From UBA4085 sp964556755 (GTDB lineage: Bacteria; Acidobacteriota; Aminicenantia; Aminicenantales; UBA4085), in contig CAZKXI010000008.1 of NCBI GenBank assembly GCA_964556755.1, positions 1 through 64,000 of the forward strand: a DNA stretch of 64,000 nt, given 5' to 3'. Made by a program: the position numbers and the translations under genes. Positions within the stretch are counted from its first letter, which is position 1; each line of letters starts with the position of its first letter. Below the pieces are notes generated by a model, which saw only the letters and a program-made list of their open reading frames with translations, ran no database searches and was not told the DNA's origin. Shown here one piece after another: positions 58,459-64,000 of this stretch.

Positions 58459-59541
58459 GTGAAGATCTGTCTCATCGGCCTTCCCCAGTCGGGCAAGTCG
58501 TCTCTCTTCGGAGCCCTGACCGGCCTGGCCCCCGAGGAGGCCGCGGCCAAGGGCGCCGAGCCCGTGGCGGTGGTCAAGGTGCCCGACGCGCGCCTGGACC
58601 GGCTGACGGCCGTCTACAAGCCCAAGAAGCAGACCTACGCCTCCATCGAGTTCAGCGAGCTGGCCGGCCTGACCTCGGGGGAGCCCGGCCAAGCGGCCTT
58701 CACCGAGCAGGCCCTGGGCAAGCTGCGGGCCGCGGATGCCCTGCTGGCCGTCGTGCGGTCCTTCCGGGACCCGGCCGTGGCCCATCCCCTGGAGACCGTG
58801 GACGCCCCGCGCGACTTGCGCCACATCGAGGCCGAGCTGCTGCTGTCCGACCTGGCGGTCATCGAGGGCCGGCTGGACAAGCTGGCCAAGCAGATCGCGG
58901 CCAAGAAGGCCGACCGGGACGTCCGCGAGAAGGCCGCCCTGGAGCGCTGTCGGGCCTCCCTGGAGGCCGAGACGCCGCTGCGCCGGGCCGGCTTGACGTC
59001 GGACGAGGAGGCGCTCCTGCGCGGCTACCGATTCCTGACCTTGAAGCCCCTCATCGTCGCCCTGAACCTGGACGAGGAGGACATCGCCGGCGAGGCCGCG
59101 GCGCTGGCGCCCTTCCGGCCTTGGGCCGAAGGAGCGTCCTCCGCGGTCATCGCCCTCTCGGCCCGATTGGAGCGGGAGATCCGGCAGCTGCCCGAGGAGG
59201 ATGCCCGCCGCTTCCTCCAGGACTACGGCATCGAGCGGCCGGCCCGGGACAAGCTGATCGCCACCGCCTACGCCATGATGGGCCTGATCTCCTTCTTCAC
59301 CGTCGGCCCCGACGAGGTCAAGGCCTGGACCCTCCGGGCCGGCACGCCCGCGGTCCAGGCGGCCGGGGTCATCCATTCCGACATCGAGCGGGGCTTCATC
59401 CGGGCCGAGGTGGTCGCCTATGGGGACTTCGAGTCCGCGGGCGGCATGCAGGAGTGCAAGTCCGCCGGCACGCTGCGCCTGGAGGGCAAGGACTACCCCG
59501 TCCGCGACGGCGACATCATCAACTTCCGCTTCGCGGTCTGA
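58459..59541 (+). CDS. ychF: YchF/Ola1-like GTPase-family ATPase (DUF933/TGS)
   Basis: The 360-residue protein has G1 variant GLPQSGKSS at residues 7-15, whereas standard YchF has GLPNVGKS. The coiled-coil domain follows, and the G4-like site is NLDEED. In YchF the NKxD motif is NxxE, which favours ATP; this protein keeps that type. The C-terminal TGS domain has SFFTVGPDEVKAWTLR, then DIERGFIRAEVVAYGD and the YPVRDGDIINFRFAV end. It may be a divergent paralogue rather than the housekeeping YchF. GTG 58459 follows AAGGAAG. Confidence 0.85.
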   Translation: MKICLIGLPQSGKSSLFGALTGLAPEEAAAKGAEPVAVVKVPDARLDRLTAVYKPKKQTYASIEFSELAGLTSGEPGQAAFTEQALGKLRAADALLAVVRSFRDPAVAHPLETVDAPRDLRHIEAELLLSDLAVIEGRLDKLAKQIAAKKADRDVREKAALERCRASLEAETPLRRAGLTSDEEALLRGYRFLTLKPLIVALNLDEEDIAGEAAALAPFRPWAEGASSAVIALSARLEREIRQLPEEDARRFLQDYGIERPARDKLIATAYAMMGLISFFTVGPDEVKAWTLRAGTPAVQAAGVIHSDIERGFIRAEVVAYGDFESAGGMQECKSAGTLRLEGKDYPVRDGDIINFRFAV

Positions 59542-59568
59542 GGGGGGCGCCGGCCGGAGGCCGGGACC

Positions 59569-60060
59569 TCAGGACCCCAGCCGCAGCTGGAAGAGGCGCG
59601 TGTTCAGATGGCAGAGGGCGCACGCCAGGGCGTCCGCCGCATCCTCCTCCATGGCCGGATCCTCGATCTTCAGGAGGGCCCTGACCATCGTCCCGACCTG
59701 GCCTTTCTCGGCCTGGCCATAGCCCGTCACGGCCTTCTTGATCTCCAGGGCCGAGTACTCGGAGAGGCTCAGCCCGGCTTCCGCCACGGCGACCAGGACC
59801 GCGCCGCGGACTTGACCCAGGATGAGGGCGGTGCGGGCGTTGCGGGCGAAGAAGGGGTTCTCGACGGCGGCTTCCCCGGGAGCGTGGCGGGCGATGATCG
59901 CGGCGATCCCGGAGCGGATGCCGGCCAGCTTGGCGGGGAGGGCGTCGGCCGGCCGGGGCTTGATCGTGCCGTAGCCCAGGACCACCGGGTCGCCGCCGTC
60001 GGACTCGATCAGGCCGTAGCCCGTGGCCCGGCTGCTGGGGTCGATGCCGAGGACCCGCAT
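59569..60060 (-). CDS. ruvC: Crossover junction endodeoxyribonuclease RuvC
   Basis: The 163-residue RuvC resolves Holliday junctions with the metal-binding acidic set: Asp7 in LGIDPSSRATGYG, Glu in AVENPFF and the Asp pair in EEDAADALACALCH. YGQAEKGQVGTMVRALL is also typical. It starts 15 nt after the yebC stop. ruvAB lie 3.7 kb away on the same strand. Confidence 0.96.
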   Translation of the reverse strand: MRVLGIDPSSRATGYGLIESDGGDPVVLGYGTIKPRPADALPAKLAGIRSGIAAIIARHAPGEAAVENPFFARNARTALILGQVRGAVLVAVAEAGLSLSEYSALEIKKAVTGYGQAEKGQVGTMVRALLKIEDPAMEEDAADALACALCHLNTRLFQLRLGS

Positions 60061-60075
60061 GGTCCGGGAACCCGG

Positions 60076-60828
60076 TCAGGAGCTCTCGTACTCGGCGATG
60101 TCCTTGGCGTCGATGTCGAAGTTGGCGGCCACGCTCTGGACGTCGTCGTGGTCCTCCAGCTCCTCGACCAGCTTGAGGGCCTGATGGGCCTGCTTGCCCT
60201 CGACCTTGGTGTAGTCCAGGGGCAGGTAGCCGACGTTGGAGTCGGCCACTTCGATCCCGGCCGCTTTGACCGCCTCCAGGACGGCCTCATACTTCTCGGG
60301 CGTGGTGACCACTTCCCAGGTATCGCCGTCGTCCTTGATGTCTTCGGCCCCGGCCGTCAGGGCGATGTCCATCAGCTGCTCTTCGTTGGCCTTGTCCTTG
60401 TCGATGTCGATGTAGGCGCCGCGCTTGAAGCGGAAGGCGACGCAGCCCTGGGTTCCGATCTGGCCGCCGTTCTTCATGAAGATGTGGCGAACCTCGGAGA
60501 CCGTCCGGTTCTTGTTGTCGGACAGGGCCGTGACGTAGATGGCCACGCCGCCGGGGCCGTAGCCTTCGTAGATGACTTCCTCGTACTGGGCGCCTTCCAG
60601 CTGCCCGGTGCCCTTCTGGATGGCCCGCTTGACGTTGTCGGAGGGCATGTTGGCGTTCTTGGCCGTCTGAATGGCCGTGCGCAGCCGGGGGTTCTTGTCC
60701 GGATCGCCGCCGCCGGCCCGGGCCGCCACCGCGATCTCGCGGATGATCTTGGTGAAGATCTTGCCCCGCTTGGCGTCGGCGGCTCCCTTTTTATGCTTAA
60801 TCGAGGCCCATTTGGAATGACCGGACAT
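60076..60828 (-). CDS. yebC: YebC/PmpR-family protein
   Basis: The 250-residue protein starts MSGHSKWASIKHKKGAADAK, the YebC signature, with RGKIFTKIIREI and YEGYGPGGVAIYV. YebC proteins act as transcription regulators and as ribosome rescue or translation factors at proline stalls in different species. The frame opens 22 codons earlier; ATG 60828 gives the family start. It is co-transcribed with ruvC. Confidence 0.95.
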   Translation of the reverse strand: MSGHSKWASIKHKKGAADAKRGKIFTKIIREIAVAARAGGGDPDKNPRLRTAIQTAKNANMPSDNVKRAIQKGTGQLEGAQYEEVIYEGYGPGGVAIYVTALSDNKNRTVSEVRHIFMKNGGQIGTQGCVAFRFKRGAYIDIDKDKANEEQLMDIALTAGAEDIKDDGDTWEVVTTPEKYEAVLEAVKAAGIEVADSNVGYLPLDYTKVEGKQAHQALKLVEELEDHDDVQSVAANFDIDAKDIAEYESS

Positions 60829-60954
60829 GAGAGTGAGCTCCTTGGAGACGGGATACAGCCGAAAAATCATACCACAATCCCCGCCTGTCCGCAATTTCGC
60901 GGGGCGGGCGAGGGACGGTCGGAGGCGCCTCCGGGCCGGGGCCGGCCGGAGGTC

Positions 60955-60983
60955 TTGACATTATATATTGATTATTATATATA
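60955..60983 (+). promoter_or_regulatory. AT-rich consensus promoter of the DUF2892 gene
   Basis: TTGACA (60955-60960, perfect) and TATATA (60978-60983, 5 of 6) are 17 nt apart, inside a 50-nt patch almost without G or C. The inverted repeat TTATATAT (60961-60968) / ATATATAA (60979-60986) spans the spacer and the -10, as an operator might. Confidence 0.75.
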
Positions 60984-61010
60984 TAATATACTTTATTATA
61001 GGAGAAGAAG

Positions 61011-61223
61011 ATGAGATCCAATATGGGCTCTCTCGACCGCATCATCCGCCTCGTCCTGGCCGCCGCGTTCGCGGCCCTGATCCTGACCAAGACCGTGGCC
61101 GGGACCCCGGCCATCGTCCTGGGCGCCTTGGGCGGCATCTTCGTCTTGACGTCGATCGTCGGCTTCTGTCCTCTCTACGTCCTGCTCGGAGTCTCGACGA
61201 AGAAGAGGGCCCCCAAGGCCTAG
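61011..61223 (+). CDS. DUF2892 (YgaP C-terminal-like) inner membrane protein
   Basis: This 70-residue protein has two transmembrane helices (IIRLVLAAAFAALILTKT and AIVLGALGGIFVLTSIV). It has the family pattern NMGSLDRIIRL and GFCPLYVLLGVSTKK. DUF2892 proteins sit in the inner membrane; in YgaP the domain follows a rhodanese, but here it stands alone. Function is unknown. GGAG precedes the ATG. It converges with the ABC ATPase gene, with a 4-nt overlap of stops. Confidence 0.9.
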   Translation: MRSNMGSLDRIIRLVLAAAFAALILTKTVAGTPAIVLGALGGIFVLTSIVGFCPLYVLLGVSTKKRAPKA

Positions 61224-61921
61224 CTCGAGGCTTCCCCCCTGGCCAGGCCTTCGAGAAAGGGCATCCGGTCCGCGGCCGAGGCCGGCCAGTCTCCGCGCAG
61301 GACGGCCCGGCCTTCCCGCAAGGCCAGGACTCTGTCCGCTTCCGGCGCGAAGGGCTCCAGGTCGTGCGAGACGACCACCACGCATGCGCCTTCGGCCTTG
61401 CGCCCCAGTACCCAATCCGTGATCAGATCCCGGGTCTTGAGGTCCATGGCTTCCAAGGGCTCATCCAGGAGGATGTGGGCCGGCGATCCGACGAACGCGG
61501 CGGCGAAGGTGGCCCTTCGCTTCTGCCCCAGCGACAGCTCGCGCACGGATCGCCCGGCGAAGCGGGCCAAGCCGAAGCGGGCCAGCGCCTCCTCGGCTTC
61601 CGCGGCGGGCCGGTGCCGCAGGCGGCCGACGAGGAGGAGGATGTCGCGGATGGCGGCGTAGGGCGTCAGGTCGGGCTGCTCCGGAAGGTAGGCCAGCGAG
61701 GCCCGGGCCGCCGCCTCCTCCCGCCAAAGGTCGAGACCGTCGATCAGGATCCGCCCTTGGTCGGGCGGCTCGACTCCGGCCGCCAGCTTGAGCCAGGTGC
61801 TCTTGCCGGCTCCGTTCGGCCCCACAATGAGGGTCAGGCCCGGTCCGATGGCCAGGCGAATCTCCCGCAGAAAAGGCCGTCCGGCCGCATACCCGAACGA
61901 AACATCGTCGAAGACGATCAT
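61220..61921 (-). CDS. ABC transporter ATP-binding protein
   Basis: The 233-residue ATPase has Walker A GPNGAGKSTWLKL, the Q-loop YLPEQPDLTPY, signature LSLGQKRRATFA and Walker B HILLDEPLEAMDL, with H-loop SHDLEPF. It pairs with the permease upstream (ATGA overlap). The substrate is unknown; export of a lipid, drug or peptide is more likely than import because no binding protein is present. Confidence 0.93.
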   Translation of the reverse strand: MIVFDDVSFGYAAGRPFLREIRLAIGPGLTLIVGPNGAGKSTWLKLAAGVEPPDQGRILIDGLDLWREEAAARASLAYLPEQPDLTPYAAIRDILLLVGRLRHRPAAEAEEALARFGLARFAGRSVRELSLGQKRRATFAAAFVGSPAHILLDEPLEAMDLKTRDLITDWVLGRKAEGACVVVVSHDLEPFAPEADRVLALREGRAVLRGDWPASAADRMPFLEGLARGEASS

Positions 61922-63186
61922 CGCGAGCTCCAAGTCAGGGAATCGCCGCCTGCGGCATAGCGCCGCTCCAGCCAGCGGCCCATCTTGACCGCCCTCTCCC
62001 GGCGGACCGCTTCGCGCCAGGCCAGCCAGGCCGCCGGCGGGACGAGTCCCAGAGCGGCCGGGGCGAGGGCCGCCAGCCCGGCAGCCAGCATCAGCTCGAG
62101 GAACAAGGCCGGGATCGGGCTGCGGCTCGAGTCCATGGGAGGCCGGACCGCGGCCGAAGCCCTCAGCGCGGCATAGGGCAGGAGGGCCGCCGCGGGAAGG
62201 GCCGCGAGGGAGAAGGCCGCGGATGCGGCCAGACCCGCGGCGGCGGGAAGAGCCAGAAAGGCCGCGTCCGCCGTGACCTTCCGGCCCGAGCTGAGAGGGA
62301 GAGATCGGCCCCATGGCCACGGCGGCCGCCTTTTGGCCAGAGCGGCCGCCGCCGCGGCCAGGGCGCCGGCCAGGCCGCCCCCGGCCGCCAGGCGCACGGC
62401 CGCCCGGGCCGGCCCCGGGGCGAGAGGGTTGTTGACGAGGAAAAGAGCCGCCCAGCCCAGGAAGAGAGCCGGGGGGAGAAGAGCTCCGGCCATTCTCCAT
62501 CCGACCGCCCGAAGCGAGAGGCGGAAGCCGAACGCGGCCGGGCCCGCGGAGCGCGGGACGAGGCGGCGGACCGCGCGCGGGACGCTTTGGAACGGCCCGT
62601 AGGCCCGGTCGGCCACCCAGGCGGACAGAGCCGCGACGGCGAGCCCCAGCGGCTCTCCCGTCCCGCCCATGAGGCAGGCGATCAGTCCCAGACAAGAGGC
62701 CCATAGGGGCTGCCGGGCCGGCATGAGATAGAGAGCCATCAGGAAGGCCGCGGCGATGATTCCGGCGGCCGCCGTCCAGGCGGCCCCGGCCCCATTCTTG
62801 TTCATGGGGAGCAGGAAGGCCAGGGCGGCCAGGGGAACGAGAATCGGAAGCTCGGCCAAAACCACCGCCCCAGCCGCTTGAAGCCGGTGACTGCGGGCGG
62901 AAGCCGGGAGGTGCCGGATCCAGCCGCCCAGGCCCAGCGCCACCCGGGGAGCGACCAGGGCGCCGGCCAGTCCGGCCAAGAGCGTCAGGTGCAAGCCGCG
63001 GCGCAGCGCGTCGCCGTCCTTGAGCAGGCGCTCCGCGAGCAGGAGGACGAGCTCGGGGCGGAGGAGGTAATAAGCGGCGAAGATCCCGGCCAGGACCGGG
63101 GCCAGGAGGCGGACTCCCACCCGGGCCCCGACCCGCAGATGGAAGCGGAGAAAGGCGGCCCGGTCGCCCTTCCGGCCGTTGGGCAT
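61918..63186 (-). CDS. ABC transporter permease-like integral membrane protein
   Basis: The 422-residue protein is mostly hydrophobic, with about ten predicted helices. Examples are VLAELPILVPLAALAFLLP, AGLAGALVAPRVALGLGG and AALFLVNNPLAPG. It has no named family motif but overlaps the ATPase gene, so it is probably the permease. The basic C-terminal tail is cytoplasmic. It starts 17 nt after the upstream barrel gene stop. Confidence 0.75.
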   Translation of the reverse strand: MPNGRKGDRAAFLRFHLRVGARVGVRLLAPVLAGIFAAYYLLRPELVLLLAERLLKDGDALRRGLHLTLLAGLAGALVAPRVALGLGGWIRHLPASARSHRLQAAGAVVLAELPILVPLAALAFLLPMNKNGAGAAWTAAAGIIAAAFLMALYLMPARQPLWASCLGLIACLMGGTGEPLGLAVAALSAWVADRAYGPFQSVPRAVRRLVPRSAGPAAFGFRLSLRAVGWRMAGALLPPALFLGWAALFLVNNPLAPGPARAAVRLAAGGGLAGALAAAAAALAKRRPPWPWGRSLPLSSGRKVTADAAFLALPAAAGLAASAAFSLAALPAAALLPYAALRASAAVRPPMDSSRSPIPALFLELMLAAGLAALAPAALGLVPPAAWLAWREAVRRERAVKMGRWLERRYAAGGDSLTWSSR

Positions 63187-63203
63187 GGAGCTTGGACCCT
63201 GGA

Positions 63204-64000
63204 TCAGAAGAGGATCCTGAAGCCGGCCCCGAGGCGCAGGAAGCTCGGATCGATCATCAGCTTCCCGGCCGGGATGATGTCGGTCTCGGGGTCGAACTCG
63301 GCCAAGGCTGTCGCGTCCTCGACGGGCGAGAAGGACAACGCCGCTTCGCCGGCGGCGGCCAGGTGGTATCGGGCTTCGATCCAGAGGGCGGCATTGGTCC
63401 CGATGTGGACGTTCAGGGTCGCGCCGAGGTTGCCGCCGATCCGGTTGAGGGTGTCGACGGACATCACCAGGGCGTACTGCTGCGAGAAGAGGACGGAGTG
63501 GCCGCCCAGCCAGAACTTCCAGTAGTCCAGCGTCCCGATCTCGCCGTCGATCGCAAACCAGGTCAGGCCGGCCGAAAGGTCCAGGCTGAACCAGGACGGC
63601 AGGACGACCCTGTAGAAGCCGTTCAGGCTGACGGTCCGCTCGTGGAGCTCGCCGCTCGGATCGGCCATGGGGATCGCCTGGGCGGCCGTCACCGGCGTCG
63701 GCTCGTAGCCTGGCGGCGGGTAGGACGTGTAGCTGATGGAGACGGCGTCGGAGCTGGTCGTCCCCGTGACGTCGGGGCTGAAGGCCAGGTAGGTCAGCGA
63801 GACGCCGAAATGGCCGAAGACGGCCGCCGCTCCCACGGATCCCCCGGCGATCGAGGCGGCGCTCAGGCTCAGGGTTTGCAGGCCGGACGTGACCGCCGGA
63901 GTGCCGTAGAGAAAGCGAGGCGAGTAGGCGTGGGTGTAGGAAGAGTCTTTCCAGGAGGGAAAATATCCTCCGAACCCCATGATCAGCTCGGCGTGGGGCT
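63204..64000 (-). CDS. Outer-membrane beta-barrel-like protein, 5' truncated by window edge
   Basis: At least 265 residues of a minus-strand gene run into the window end. The frame stays open upstream of the first ATG (63980), reading HAELIMGFGGYFPSW, the start of a barrel strand, so the true start lies outside. The chain has strands such as FGVSLTYLAFSP and SLDLSAGLTWFAIDG. It ends GAGFRILF, with the terminal Phe for outer-membrane insertion. It is the upstream neighbour of the ABC genes. Confidence 0.75.
   Translation of the reverse strand, partial: PHAELIMGFGGYFPSWKDSSYTHAYSPRFLYGTPAVTSGLQTLSLSAASIAGGSVGAAAVFGHFGVSLTYLAFSPDVTGTTSSDAVSISYTSYPPPGYEPTPVTAAQAIPMADPSGELHERTVSLNGFYRVVLPSWFSLDLSAGLTWFAIDGEIGTLDYWKFWLGGHSVLFSQQYALVMSVDTLNRIGGNLGATLNVHIGTNAALWIEARYHLAAAGEAALSFSPVEDATALAEFDPETDIIPAGKLMIDPSFLRLGAGFRILF

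Overview
The window is a GC-rich bacterial chromosome segment carrying 69 protein genes, two of them cut by the window edges. Outer-membrane beta-barrel proteins, lipoprotein signals, a Tat-exported oxidoreductase and a DUF5916 barrel protein show a Gram-negative (diderm) cell. The mix of tricorn-type protease, DUF5916, GH109-like and DUF4838 proteins, a tryptophanase-family lyase and a fused S10-spc-alpha ribosomal cluster fits an uncultured Acidobacteriota-like lineage such as Candidatus Aminicenantes. That placement is inference; nothing here proves it. No tRNA, rRNA, CRISPR array, intact IS or prophage gene was seen.

Region 1 (1-15364) is one uninterrupted translation supercluster: the end of tuf, then rpsJ-rplCDWB-rpsS-rplV-rpsC-rplP-rpmC-rpsQ-rplNXE-rpsZ-rpsH-rplFR-rpsE-rpmD-rplO-secY-adk-map-infA-rpmJ-rpsM-rpsK-rpsD-rpoA-rplQ. 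Many neighbours overlap by 1-8 nt, and the cluster ends in a textbook intrinsic terminator.

Region 2 (15365-15854) is the only gene-free stretch over 300 nt. It holds a 428-bp palindrome-bounded element with inverted arms of about 54 bp. Its outer sequence resembles ISL3-family ends, and its interior contains several strong helices. It is either a MITE-like element or a large structured RNA, and it is the least explained object in the window.

Region 3 (15855-34223) holds housekeeping and sensory genes: a small secreted protein, the cca-galE-mltD operon, an LEA-2 protein, a barrel protein behind a sigma-54-like promoter, tsaC, a PAS/HD-GYP protein, the larC-folE-metG operon, the mtnP-pfkB-tnaA operon and an orphan HWE-type sensor kinase.

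Region 4 (34228-50050) is rich in exported and metal-dependent enzymes: a tricorn homologue, an M48 lipoprotein protease, a uroporphyrinogen-decarboxylase-like protein with a small lipoprotein, a papain-like protease, an acyl-CoA synthetase, a YgjP-like hydrolase, a membrane-anchored glycosyltransferase-like protein coupled to a DUF5916 barrel, and a GH109-like oxidoreductase. The content suggests peptide, amino-acid and glycan use, probably anaerobic.

Region 5 (50128-64000) has a TPR protein and a GRAM-like protein, then the genes yebC-ruvC-ruvA-ruvB-queA on the minus strand. This normally compact set is split twice by plus-strand genes (ychF with a DUF4838 gene, and an exported methyltransferase). 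A DUF2892 gene behind a very AT-rich promoter and an ABC transporter operon with a truncated barrel gene close the window. Start sites were chosen by Shine-Dalgarno spacing and family length. All promoters were read by eye and are predictions.
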